From assembly GCA_020436935.1 (NCBI GenBank), contig JAGQWX010000002.1:62001-126000 (forward strand): 64,000 nt of DNA, read 5' to 3'. How positions within the stretch are numbered: the first letter of the stretch is position 1; each line of letters opens with the position of its first letter. Of the stretch, positions 16,654-25,267 are shown piece by piece. The position numbers were made by a program, and so were the translations under genes. The DNA is from Saprospiraceae bacterium. Its GTDB lineage: Bacteria; Bacteroidota; Bacteroidia; Chitinophagales; Saprospiraceae. The notes beneath the pieces were generated by a model, which saw only the letters and a program-made list of their open reading frames with translations, did no database searches and was not told the origin of the DNA.

Positions 16654-17997
16654 GTGGATCTAGACATCAGGGTTCCAGGATATGCCAAACCAGAATTGGT
16701 GTACACGATAGAGACCCTGATGAACATGGCTTTTGTTGAGGAAAACCATATTTTCTCTACCCATGATTTTCCGCGGGTTGAGATACAATTCGGCGGTAAA
16801 GTGATCTGCTTTCATCAGTCATTTTTTATGGGTGAGGGTAAAGGACCAGAAGAATGGTACTCTTCAGACCGACTACCGTCAGCTCCTATCTTATTTAAGT
16901 CTGATATCTTTAAAGACCAATTGTTACTATTGTATGGTGAATCTGTAGATGAAATTGAAGACAATAAATACATCGTTAAAGCAGATATTTTTGGCTCAGC
17001 CTTTTTTATGCTGAGCCGCTGGGAAGAATTTGTTGTAAAAGACAGAGACCAACACGGAAGATTTGATGCAGAGAAAGCTTTTTCTGTGACAAATGGATTC
17101 ATCAGAAGACCTGTTGTGAATGAATATGCTATGTATCTGCGGTCTTGTCTGGAATGGCTTGGTCTTCAATTGTCACCAATTCCAGGAGGTCAGATCACTT
17201 TGAGTTTTGACATTGATTATATATATAAGTGGAAAAGCTTGCGCAACCTTTTTGGCGCATGGAAAAGAAACTTTCCGCATCTACAGCAATGTTGGTCAGA
17301 CAGTAAATCTTATTTGAAAAGTCGGTCGGATAAGAACTATGATCCTTATTATCAGATTCCATATTTGTTGCAAAGTCTGGCGAAGAAGGGTATAAAGGCA
17401 GTCTTTTTCATAAAAGCAGAGAACTACCAAACTGCGGAAGATAACGCAGACTATCTTCCCGGCGACCCTTCAATGCGTCCATTGCTTGGGGAAATATTGT
17501 CTGCGGGCCATCAAATTGGGTTGCATCCTTCTTACGCTTCTTTTGAAAGGGCGGAATTGATCGCACAGGAGAAAAAATTGCTGGAGGTCGCCATCAATCA
17601 AAAAATTGCTTTGGTACGAAACCATTTTTTAAGGGTTCAACTCCCCAAAACGTACCAGGAATACCTAAATGCGGGATTCACGGTTGATAGTTCTGCCATG
17701 TACACCAGGTACCCTGGATTCAGAAATGGAACCTGTTCATCATTCAGGTTTTTTGATTTTATGAAAAGAGAAGAGACCGCCTTAACGGTCGTGCCGTTGG
17801 TGGCTATGATGTACGAAGATCTGGGCAATGAGGCAGAGCATGTAAAGGAGGATATGGTCCAGCTTTCAAACCCAGTACACCAAATCGGGGGCGATGCCAT
17901 GATTTTGTGGCACAACAGCGATCTGGACACATTGCAAAAGAAACAGGCATTTGAGGATTTATTGGATAAAATTTCGGTGCACAAGGATCGATTTTGA
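16654..17997 (+). CDS. Polysaccharide deacetylase-family protein (DUF7033-type N-terminus)
   Basis: A 447-residue protein with a GTG start 8 bp after the PorW-type gene. Residues 1-170 form an N-terminal domain seen in Bacteroidota relatives. Residues 178-440 resemble the NodB/polysaccharide deacetylase barrel: FDIDYIYKW (Asp186, Asp188), GLHPSY (His291), RNHFLR and a C-terminal LWHNSD. There is no signal peptide, so it probably acts in the cytoplasm, for example on a lipid-linked or nucleotide-bound sugar. The family often sits with surface-glycan or T9SS genes. The reaction is inferred. The metal-site His pair is not complete by eye. Confidence 0.75.
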   Translation: MDLDIRVPGYAKPELVYTIETLMNMAFVEENHIFSTHDFPRVEIQFGGKVICFHQSFFMGEGKGPEEWYSSDRLPSAPILFKSDIFKDQLLLLYGESVDEIEDNKYIVKADIFGSAFFMLSRWEEFVVKDRDQHGRFDAEKAFSVTNGFIRRPVVNEYAMYLRSCLEWLGLQLSPIPGGQITLSFDIDYIYKWKSLRNLFGAWKRNFPHLQQCWSDSKSYLKSRSDKNYDPYYQIPYLLQSLAKKGIKAVFFIKAENYQTAEDNADYLPGDPSMRPLLGEILSAGHQIGLHPSYASFERAELIAQEKKLLEVAINQKIALVRNHFLRVQLPKTYQEYLNAGFTVDSSAMYTRYPGFRNGTCSSFRFFDFMKREETALTVVPLVAMMYEDLGNEAEHVKEDMVQLSNPVHQIGGDAMILWHNSDLDTLQKKQAFEDLLDKISVHKDRF

Positions 17998-18306
17998 AGA
18001 CTCTGGGCTTTATTTTTTTTGGACTAGGTATTAATACTTAGGAAGCTTTTTTTTCAATGAATTAAAATTAAGATCTGGTCGGTGAGTGGTCGGACACTTG
18101 TCGGACAGGAATACCAATACAGCTACCTGGTTTATAATTATTAAGTAAAAAATCGTATTTTATTTTCACATAAATCCCTGGGCTTTTTTATAGAGGTTGT
18201 TCTGACTTTTTCTGCTGCCAAATAACCATATAATAAGCCAGCATAAATTACTAAAGCATGATTTTCAAAATTACTTGTTAAATTCGCGCACCAAAAAATA
18301 AGTAAT
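17998..18306. other. 309-bp intergenic region
   Basis: AT-rich and without a supported gene. Three GTCGG words occur within 18080-18110. A near-consensus -7 element TAAATTCG (18279-18286) lies just before the rfbA ATG and may be its promoter. Confidence 0.4.
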
Positions 18307-19167
18307 ATGAAAGGTATAATTCTGGCAGGTGGTTTGGGCACAAGGCTCTATCCCATAACCCTGGCGATGAGCAAACAAATGATGCCGATATATGATAAAC
18401 CCATGATCTATTATCCTTTGTCAACGCTTATGCTAGCAGGAATCAAGGAGATTTTGATCATTTCTACACCTACAGACCTTCCAAATTTTCAAAAACTTCT
18501 GGGTGATGGTGCCGAGATAGGCTGTAAATTCACATACAAAGTACAATATGAACCCAATGGCCTTGCTCAGGCTTTTGTGCTTGGCGAAGAATTTATAGGA
18601 GATGATAGTGTGGCGCTTATTTTGGGGGATAATATTTTTTATGGCAACGGATTAAGTGACATATTGCAAGCCGCTGTCGATCCGGAAGGTGGTGTGGTAT
18701 TTGCCTACCAGGTCGCAGATCCTGAAAGATATGGTGTTGTGGAATTTGATGAAGACAATAATGCCATTTCAATAGAAGAGAAGCCGGCTAAGCCAAAATC
18801 CAATTATGCTGTCCCGGGCATATATTTTTATAATAATTCTGTGGTTGAGATCGCAAAAAATTTAAAGCCCAGCCCGAGAGGTGAATACGAAATTACAGAC
18901 GTAAATAAAGAGTATCTGAGAAAGGGTCAGCTCAAAGTTGGAATTTTCGGACGTGGATTCGCCTGGCTGGATACCGGGACCCATGAATCTCTCATGCAGG
19001 CATCGCAATTCATTCAAGTCATCGAAGAGCGCCAGGGCCTGAAAATTGGCTGCATTGAGGAAATTGCCTGGGAACAGGGATTCATCAATGACGACCAGCT
19101 GAGAAGCCTCGGTGAGAAGTACATCAAAAGTGGTTACGGAGAATATCTTTTAAGGTTGTTGGAGTAG
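18307..19167 (+). CDS. rfbA: Glucose-1-phosphate thymidylyltransferase
   Basis: Makes dTDP-glucose from dTTP and glucose 1-phosphate, the first step to dTDP-rhamnose for surface polysaccharides. 286 residues, the normal length. Motifs seen: [13 protein letters not shown] (residues 6-18), [45 protein letters not shown] and [12 protein letters not shown]. The other rfb genes (rfbBCD) are not in the window. It stands alone on the plus strand and is followed by a long imperfect hairpin. Confidence 0.96.
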   Translation: MKGIILAGGLGTRLYPITLAMSKQMMPIYDKPMIYYPLSTLMLAGIKEILIISTPTDLPNFQKLLGDGAEIGCKFTYKVQYEPNGLAQAFVLGEEFIGDDSVALILGDNIFYGNGLSDILQAAVDPEGGVVFAYQVADPERYGVVEFDEDNNAISIEEKPAKPKSNYAVPGIYFYNNSVVEIAKNLKPSPRGEYEITDVNKEYLRKGQLKVGIFGRGFAWLDTGTHESLMQASQFIQVIEERQGLKIGCIEEIAWEQGFINDDQLRSLGEKYIKSGYGEYLLRLLE

Positions 19168-19180
19168 AATTCTATAGCCT

Positions 19181-19244
19181 ATTGGACCAACAACTTCTCT
19201 ATCTAAAAACCTTGTTTGGGTAGGGAATTCCATTGTGGTCCAAT
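19181..19244. terminator. Long imperfect hairpin between convergent genes
   Basis: ATTGGACCA (19181-19189) pairs with TGGTCCAAT (19236-19244). Pairing continues inward with one bulge and several G-U pairs across about 64 nt. It sits between the stops of rfbA and the haem-binding gene, so it probably serves as a shared 3' structure, although there is no long T-run. Confidence 0.45.
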
Positions 19245-19272
19245 AAGACTATGTAAAGATCCTGAAAATCAA

Positions 19273-19725
19273 TTATTCATTGATCATGGCCATACTTTCC
19301 TTGGCCCAGCTGGTGATGGCGTCTCTTTCTTCCTGGCTGAGTTTAGCTTCTGCATGCATCCAGGTGTAACTGTTCAAAGGCATCCAGCCTTCTTGCATGG
19401 CTTCGGTCACCTCTTCGAGTTTGTGCTTTTGTTTCTTTGCCGGATAGGATGCAAATTCAGAAAAGTTGAGATGTTCTTTTCCTTCGTTCACATGATTAGC
19501 CAGAAACCATGCTACTGGTTGAATGTTTGAATACCAGGGGTAAACTGTGTTATTGGAATGACAATCGAAACACGCCCTACCCATAATTTCTTCTATTTGT
19601 GCAGGTACGTGAACTACATTGGAAATGTATTGTGGCCCTTCAATTACACCTTCATTGTGCGCTGGTTTTATGAATTGAATAGCAATGAGTACTGCGACAA
19701 CAATCCAAAATATTTTTTTGAACAT
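19273..19725 (-). CDS. Haem-binding domain protein (single CxxCH)
   Basis: A 150-residue exported or membrane-anchored protein. Residues 1-18 are a hydrophobic N-terminal helix (FWIVVAVLIAIQF). A c-type haem attachment site CFDCH occupies residues 52-56, followed by SNNTVYPWYSNIQPVAWFLA, a conserved stretch of the small haem-binding domain family (Haem_bd). MPLNSYTWMH near 116 supplies a candidate distal Met/His ligand. The protein probably works in periplasmic electron transfer. It stands alone. Confidence 0.88.
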   Translation of the reverse strand: MFKKIFWIVVAVLIAIQFIKPAHNEGVIEGPQYISNVVHVPAQIEEIMGRACFDCHSNNTVYPWYSNIQPVAWFLANHVNEGKEHLNFSEFASYPAKKQKHKLEEVTEAMQEGWMPLNSYTWMHAEAKLSQEERDAITSWAKESMAMINE

Positions 19726-19819
19726 GACTTTAGAATTTGAGGACTTAATTTAAGAAAAATACAGAAATTATGGATGAATCATGACCAAAATTATCTCAGG
19801 AAATGCCACGGATTCAATA

Positions 19820-20872
19820 TCAATTCATGTAGTTTTCTCTTGCTTTTTCAATCAGTTCGTAGTCTACTTCCTGATTGAAGTTGGCCTTACCTATTTCCTC
19901 CAGCAGTGAAAACATGATTTTACCCTGCGCATTTTTTTTGTCCAGCAACATTATAGCAATGATGTCATCTACTTTAGGAACAGACTTGTATTTATGTCCA
20001 TAAAGATTGATGATCGATGACTTAATGTACTCATATGCATCATCACTGATAAAACCTTTTTCTTTGGCCAGATAACTTTCCATAATCATTCCAATAGCTA
20101 TGGCTTCTCCATGGAGCAATGGTTGGTCTGTTTTGAATGAAAGCGTCTCTATGGCATGACCAATCGTATGGCCAAAATTTAGAATTTTTCTTAGCCCTTT
20201 TTCTGTGGGATCTTGTTCTGTGACTTCTTTTTTGATCTTTACTGAGTCATAGACTACTTGTTCAAAATCCAGACCGGTGATGTCATCAATAGATGAAAGT
20301 TGTTCCCAAATGCCCTCATCAGCAATGAGTCCATGTTTGAGCAACTCTGCATAACCACTGAGTAATTCTTTATACGGCAATGTTTTTAAGAATTCTGTAT
20401 TGATGATGACTGCAGCAGGTTCAGAAAACAAACCCACCATGTTTTTATAGCCATCAAAATCGACACCCAGCTTCCCACCTACACTTGCATCTACCTGTGA
20501 CAATAAAGTGGTAGGCATTTGTATGAAGGTAATACCGCGCATGTACGTAGCTGCGCAAAATCCACCGAGGTCACCTATGACTCCACCACCCAGATTGATC
20601 AGCAAAGACTTGCGGTCTGCTTTGGTTTCAATAAGCGCCGTCCACACTTGTTTGCAGGTATCAATATTTTTGAATGATTCCCCTGCAGGAATCGTGATGG
20701 TGGTGAATGGCTGATCTAAGTTGGCAATCAAATGGTGCAGGCAATGTTGGCCTGTGTTTTCATCAACCAAAACAAATATTCGCGAAGGATTCAGCTTTTG
20801 AATCATGGTATTGAGCGCATCTGCCTCGTTGATGTAAATGTCGTAAGCCTTGCAGGATATGATTTTGCCCAT
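19820..20872 (-). CDS. aroB: 3-dehydroquinate synthase
   Basis: Second step of the shikimate pathway, converting DAHP to 3-dehydroquinate with NAD+ and a divalent metal. About 350 residues, normal length. Motifs seen: GGGVIGDLGGFCAATYMRGI (NAD/glycine-rich), QMPTTLLSQVDASVGGK, AELLKHGLIAD and NFGHTIGHAIET (metal-binding His). The start at ATG 20872 (MGKIISCKAY) is preferred over the TTG at 20878. The gene stands alone; aroA lies 4.4 kb away on the other strand. Confidence 0.96.
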   Translation of the reverse strand: MGKIISCKAYDIYINEADALNTMIQKLNPSRIFVLVDENTGQHCLHHLIANLDQPFTTITIPAGESFKNIDTCKQVWTALIETKADRKSLLINLGGGVIGDLGGFCAATYMRGITFIQMPTTLLSQVDASVGGKLGVDFDGYKNMVGLFSEPAAVIINTEFLKTLPYKELLSGYAELLKHGLIADEGIWEQLSSIDDITGLDFEQVVYDSVKIKKEVTEQDPTEKGLRKILNFGHTIGHAIETLSFKTDQPLLHGEAIAIGMIMESYLAKEKGFISDDAYEYIKSSIINLYGHKYKSVPKVDDIIAIMLLDKKNAQGKIMFSLLEEIGKANFNQEVDYELIEKARENYMN

Positions 20873-21069
20873 GGACAAATTTTGATTTTCGCCTTCCGCT
20901 GAAAGCTGTGGAGTAATGAAAGGGTAAGGTAAGTGAACTTAAAATCCCTAAAACGGGGGCGAATTTCTAAAATCCCCTTGGAATCACCTAATTATACATT
21001 GATTAATCTTGTATCAATCTATTAGTGATCCAACAAGAATACTTGAGCAAATGTGCTGACGGATATTAT

Positions 21070-21876
21070 TTATTCTTTGATGATGTGATAAACCAAGGCT
21101 TCCTGACCAGGAATCTTGATCTTGTAACTTCCCGCAGGAAGATCTGTGAGGTCCACACTATTGTGCTGGATGTTCAATGTTTTGACTAAGCTTCCAAGTG
21201 CGCTGTAAATTTCTACTTTTCCATCGCCTATATTTTCTGAGTCAAAATAAAAAATTCCTGAACCCGGGTTTGGATAAATGAATCTTTCACCTTCTTTTCC
21301 TTTAGAATGGGCAATTTTTATATTAGAATACGTAGCTGTTCCAAAAATATCGGTTGTTTTCAACCTATAATAATGAATTGTAGTTCTCACATCTTCATCA
21401 ACGTAAGTCCACTGATTTTTTTGTTCTGTTTGTAAAGCATATGTCATCAGAGACTCCCATTCATAACGATCAACGCTTCTTTCAAGGCTGATTTCATGGT
21501 CTGTGGGTGATGGGATGCCCTCCCAATTGATTTGTATTTTTCTTCCCACATTGGAAATGGTGATTTTCTCCTCTTTTATTGGCAGAATGCCATTGTTGTA
21601 ATTGCACGTAGATCCTCCTACCATTAAAGATCCAACAAGAGGTGTAGAACTTGCGGAGCAATTTCCGGTTGCTCCTTGCTTGAAGTAGGTATATGAGGTA
21701 TTTGCCAGCAGACTATATTGACTTCCAAGATAAGTCATAGTTGAAGGTATAGGATTCGTGTTCGCTGCGAAAGTAGCAAAGATGCATTTGTCATTGGATG
21801 CAAGATTTGCAGTTTGTGGACACTGGGCGTAAATAGCAAAAGGCAGCAAAATTAGGATTGAAATTTTGAATTGCAC
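21070..21876 (-). CDS. Secreted protein with T9SS type A sorting domain
   Basis: A 268-residue exported protein with a signal peptide (ILILLPFAIYAQ) and no recognised catalytic domain. Residues 20-95 are Cys/Thr/Asn-rich with four Cys that may form disulphides. Residues 105-190 look like a fibronectin type III-like beta domain (QINWEGIPSPTDHEISLERS). The last 75 residues (FIYPNPGSGIFYFDS, VEIYSALGSLVKTL, LPAGSYKIKI) form a classic Por-type sorting signal. Likely exported by the T9SS and attached to the cell surface. Function unknown. Confidence 0.8.
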   Translation of the reverse strand: MQFKISILILLPFAIYAQCPQTANLASNDKCIFATFAANTNPIPSTMTYLGSQYSLLANTSYTYFKQGATGNCSASSTPLVGSLMVGGSTCNYNNGILPIKEEKITISNVGRKIQINWEGIPSPTDHEISLERSVDRYEWESLMTYALQTEQKNQWTYVDEDVRTTIHYYRLKTTDIFGTATYSNIKIAHSKGKEGERFIYPNPGSGIFYFDSENIGDGKVEIYSALGSLVKTLNIQHNSVDLTDLPAGSYKIKIPGQEALVYHIIKE

Positions 21877-22016
21877 TTGATTATACTTTAAACTTCAAAT
21901 TTAATATTTTTTTGCATAAGTTCAAAATGACAATGCAAAATTTTGTTTCATTTAATTCAATGACGCGCTTGCATCAGAATTTATGATAAAAAAATAATAA
22001 GTCCGCAAAGATTATC

Positions 22017-22826
22017 TTATTCTCCTAAAAAATCAATTTGGATGGTCTCATTGATTTTGAGGTTGAGGAGTTGGGCTGCGTTTCCCATACTGATGGCTAT
22101 TTCCAGAAGTCCGGCTTCATTAAACAAACATAGCGGTTCCCCCACACCGATCGACCCATATGATTTGCTGATGTACTCTAGTGGATCGTGTGGATCGTAA
22201 TAAAGTTTGAATCTTCGACCCATTCTGGCTTCTTCAAATGTAGACTTTGAAAGGTTGGTGACGACGTTGCCAAAGTGATCGATATGAATAACGGTTGCCC
22301 TCAATTGCGTAGTTGTAACTACAGGTTTAAATTCTATTTTAAGTATGAGTTCATCACTTTTAGAGCCAAATTCTGCCATGGGTAGCTCATGATACAAGCA
22401 GGATATGGCATGTAGATAAACCGATGAAGCATCTTTGTGGAAAGCATCGGGGCCGTGAATCTCAAAAACTTCCAACTGATCCAGATTGGGAAAAACCAAA
22501 GAAAATACCCCATTATCAGGGCCAATGAAAAACTGGCCATCACATTCAAATGCTATATATTTTGGTTGATCGCTGTAGTAGTTATTGACAGCTACCAGAT
22601 GTATGCTTGAATTGGGAAATTCCTGGATGATATTTTTAAGCTGATAGGCCGCAAGGCTGATGTCATGTAACGGAATCTCATGACTGACATCAATGATTTC
22701 AGCCTGGTGGCAATTTTTGAAGACAGAGGCTTTAAACTTGGCTTGATAATAGTCCTTATTGCCAAAGTCTGTTATCAATGACAATAGTCGTTTGTTTTTG
22801 CCCGTATTGTTTTGCTCTGACTCCAA
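22017..22826 (-). CDS. S-adenosylmethionine hydroxide adenosyltransferase (SAM hydrolase, DUF62)
   Basis: Hydrolyses S-adenosylmethionine to adenosine and methionine; the family is related to fluorinases and chlorinases. Family marks are present: SLITDFGNKDYYQAKFKA (the TDFG motif near residue 18), DVSHEIPLHDISLAAYQL, FIGPDNGVFSLVF and IDHFGNVVTNLS. The C-terminal barrel domain is also recognisable. No halide-specific loop of fluorinase is evident, so the hydrolase role is most likely. The only plausible start is a TTG at 22826. The length of 269 is normal. Confidence 0.88.
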   Translation of the reverse strand: MESEQNNTGKNKRLLSLITDFGNKDYYQAKFKASVFKNCHQAEIIDVSHEIPLHDISLAAYQLKNIIQEFPNSSIHLVAVNNYYSDQPKYIAFECDGQFFIGPDNGVFSLVFPNLDQLEVFEIHGPDAFHKDASSVYLHAISCLYHELPMAEFGSKSDELILKIEFKPVVTTTQLRATVIHIDHFGNVVTNLSKSTFEEARMGRRFKLYYDPHDPLEYISKSYGSIGVGEPLCLFNEAGLLEIAISMGNAAQLLNLKINETIQIDFLGE

Positions 22827-23043
22827 TTGACCTATCGTATTATTTTTGAATTGATGTCACAAAGAAATGAATTCCTTTCAAATATATGAAGAAATTTGAT
22901 AATATATAATCAATTCACTTTTTCAAATGTGACTATTCACTGTTACCAATGATTTGACTTCAAAAATCTGATGCCCACTCTTTGATCATTTATATTCATC
23001 CACCAGGGAACAAAAAAGCCGGTATTTGGTGTTAAAAGGCTTT

Positions 23044-23595
23044 ATGAAGTACATGTTGTTGTGTTTTTTCATTTTTTGCATCGGCGGGGTCGGGTACAGT
23101 CAGGAATTGACCAGAGAGGAAGAAATTGGTGGTATTCTGGACAAATTGGGCCTGACTTTGATTATGCCGGTAGAGGCAGCTTATCAGTTTCAGAACACCA
23201 GGAAAAATGAATTCTTTACCTACGATTACCGCATCAAAGAGAAGGCGGGGCATTCAGAAATTCTGATTGCAGTTTTTCCAAAAGGCATAGCAAGTGTTAA
23301 TGAACAACACCCACACCTGGCTTTTCAAAGATATTTACCCAACCTTGCTCCCAATAATGACGATCAGGAAATCATGGTTTTATCGTGGGGTGATCGTGAA
23401 TTAATGGAAAGAAATGCCGATTGGGGAGCCGAAGCATATATGTCGGCAAGAAAAGAGATCACTTCATTTCCAAAAACCAAATTCATTGGATTCTTCAAGG
23501 AAGACATTGGTATGGTATTCATGGCCTATTGTTTTGACAACATTGACGAATTGCCACTTTTGCTCAAATTTAAAGATGCCGATCAGGACAAATGA
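23044..23595 (+). CDS. Secreted protein of unknown function
   Basis: A 183-residue exported protein (from ATG 23044; the frame is open to a TTG at 23026). The signal peptide is MKYMLLCFFIFCIGGVGYSQ. The mature part is a mix of short helices and strands with no cysteine cluster or known motif (AFQRYLPNLAP, MVLSWGDRELMERNADWGAE). It resembles no family recalled with confidence. It stands alone, 210 bp before phoH. Confidence 0.65.
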   Translation: MKYMLLCFFIFCIGGVGYSQELTREEEIGGILDKLGLTLIMPVEAAYQFQNTRKNEFFTYDYRIKEKAGHSEILIAVFPKGIASVNEQHPHLAFQRYLPNLAPNNDDQEIMVLSWGDRELMERNADWGAEAYMSARKEITSFPKTKFIGFFKEDIGMVFMAYCFDNIDELPLLLKFKDADQDK

Positions 23596-23771
23596 TGGCT
23601 TGTTTTTGAAAAACCTGCCTGAACAATTCAGCAAAAATTGCCAACAATTGACCTCGTAAAAGCTTTTTAACATTAGAATTGTATTTTCAAACAGAATTGT
23701 GGAACAGAAACTGCTGAAATCCACCAAAGGAATGGTGGAGATAATGGCTTTTTAAATAACTTCGCAGCTTC

Positions 23772-23779
23772 TATTTTTG
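23772..23779 (+). promoter_or_regulatory. Bacteroidota -7 element before phoH
   Basis: TATTTTTG matches TAnnTTTG exactly and lies 27 bp upstream of the phoH TTG start. Confidence 0.45.
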
Positions 23780-23806
23780 CGCTTCTAAAATTAATAAAAT
23801 TAGATT

Positions 23807-24868
23807 TTGACAGAAAAACTTAAGGAAGAAAACATCAGTCTAGAAGGACTGGATCCGCTACTGCTCTTTGGTGAGAATGACGCAAAACTCAAAGTGATCA
23901 AAAAAACATTTCCTGATGTAAAGATAACTTCAAGAGGGACCAACCTGAAAATTGTTGGTCTTGAAGAAGCCGTTGACCAGGTGAAGGAAGTCTTTGAGAG
24001 GACCATTGAAATCCTGACTTCAAACAGGGCTGTAAGCAAACAAGTGGTTGAAGAATTGGTCACCGGGCAGAACCCAATGCAGGGACGCATTCCTGACGCA
24101 GACAACCACAAAGTCATCGTGTACGGAAGAGACGGTAAGCCGGTAAAGGCGAAAACACACAACCAGAAAAAAATGGTCGACCTGAGCCGTGAAAATGACA
24201 TCCTTTTTGCTATTGGCCCTGCAGGAACAGGAAAAACATACACTGCTGTAGCACTTGCTGTTGCGGCCTTGAAAAGTAAGCTCGTAAAAAAAATCATCCT
24301 GACCCGTCCGGCCGTAGAAGCAGGCGAATCTCTGGGTTTCCTTCCGGGTGACCTGAAGGATAAAATTGATCCCTACCTCAGACCGCTTTACGACGCACTG
24401 GAAGACCTTTTTCCCATGGATAGATTGAAGTTTTTTATGGAAAACAGGGTCATTGAAGTCGCACCGCTGGCATTTATGAGGGGCAGGACACTGGACAATT
24501 CCTTCATCATTCTTGACGAAGCCCAAAACTGTACTTCACCGCAGCTCAAAATGTTCCTCACAAGACTTGGCCCCAATGCCAAGTGCATCATCACAGGTGA
24601 CTTGTCGCAGGTGGACTTACCGCACAACCAAAAATCAGGGCTCAATAAAGCGCTCCATATTTTGTCCGACGTCTCTGGTATAGCTCAGGTTTACCTCAAC
24701 GAAGAAGACGTAGTAAGGCATCGTCTGGTCAAAGAAATCATCAAGCGCTACAACGTTGACGACGAGCATGAGAAGGCTCGATACGAACAAAGGAAATTGG
24801 AAAAACAACTCGAGGCAGAAGCACGCAGAAGTGAGTCGAAACCAGAAGTAGAAAGAGAATCAATATGA
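23807..24868 (+). CDS. phoH: PhoH-family ATPase (PhoH-like, KH-domain type)
   Basis: A cytoplasmic ATP-binding protein of 353 residues. An N-terminal KH-like region (residues 25-85, with GTNLKIVGLEEAVDQVKEVF) precedes the ATPase domain with Walker A GPAGTGKT (137-144) and Walker B IILDEAQN (234-241). This matches the PhoH/YbeZ group, linked to RNA maturation together with YbeY. The start is TTG, with no alternative ATG nearby. The stop overlaps the start of the OsmC gene (ATGA), so the two are coupled. A charged C-terminal tail (about residues 320-353) is Glu/Arg-rich. Confidence 0.9.
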   Translation: MTEKLKEENISLEGLDPLLLFGENDAKLKVIKKTFPDVKITSRGTNLKIVGLEEAVDQVKEVFERTIEILTSNRAVSKQVVEELVTGQNPMQGRIPDADNHKVIVYGRDGKPVKAKTHNQKKMVDLSRENDILFAIGPAGTGKTYTAVALAVAALKSKLVKKIILTRPAVEAGESLGFLPGDLKDKIDPYLRPLYDALEDLFPMDRLKFFMENRVIEVAPLAFMRGRTLDNSFIILDEAQNCTSPQLKMFLTRLGPNAKCIITGDLSQVDLPHNQKSGLNKALHILSDVSGIAQVYLNEEDVVRHRLVKEIIKRYNVDDEHEKARYEQRKLEKQLEAEARRSESKPEVERESI

Positions 24869-25266
24869 CATCTAAAGTAGAATATCTGGGCGCTTTACAG
24901 ACCAAAGCCACCCACATCAAATCTGGTGAAACTTTTATCACAGATCCTCCGGTAGACAACAATGGAAAGGGAGAAGCTTTTTCTCCGACCGATATTGTTG
25001 CCACAGCGCTGGCCAATTGTGCCATGACCATCATGGGTATTGCTGCAGCCAATCACGGCATTGATATCGATGGCATGGAGGCTGAGATTACCAAACACAT
25101 GGCAGCTGACCCAAGAAGAATCAGCGGAGTCGACGTACATATCACTATGCCGCAAAAGGACTATTCATCGAAAGAAAGAGCCATATTGGAGCACGCGGCA
25201 TTGACTTGTCCTGTAGCGAAGAGCCTTCACCCTGATCTTATTCAAAATTTTACATTTACCTGGTAA
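24865..25266 (+). CDS. OsmC-family peroxide-protective protein
   Basis: 133 residues, a small cytoplasmic protein of the OsmC/Ohr fold that reduces organic peroxides. The two conserved cysteines are Cys52 (in ALANCAMTIMG) and Cys115 (in AALTCPVAKSL), as in the active family. Overlaps phoH by 4 bp and is followed 1 bp later by aroA, so it lies in a phoH-osmC-aroA-tonB-like unit. The exact substrate is not known. A second, distinct OsmC protein lies at 34386. Confidence 0.92.
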   Translation: MTSKVEYLGALQTKATHIKSGETFITDPPVDNNGKGEAFSPTDIVATALANCAMTIMGIAAANHGIDIDGMEAEITKHMAADPRRISGVDVHITMPQKDYSSKERAILEHAALTCPVAKSLHPDLIQNFTFTW

Positions 25267-25267
25267 T

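Noticed and set aside
17998-18306. GTCGG triplet as a tandem repeat
   Set aside because: Three short words with uneven spacing; too little to call.
18141-18341. A 66-codon minus-strand frame before rfbA
   Set aside because: It begins inside rfbA and covers its promoter; no family or coding signal.
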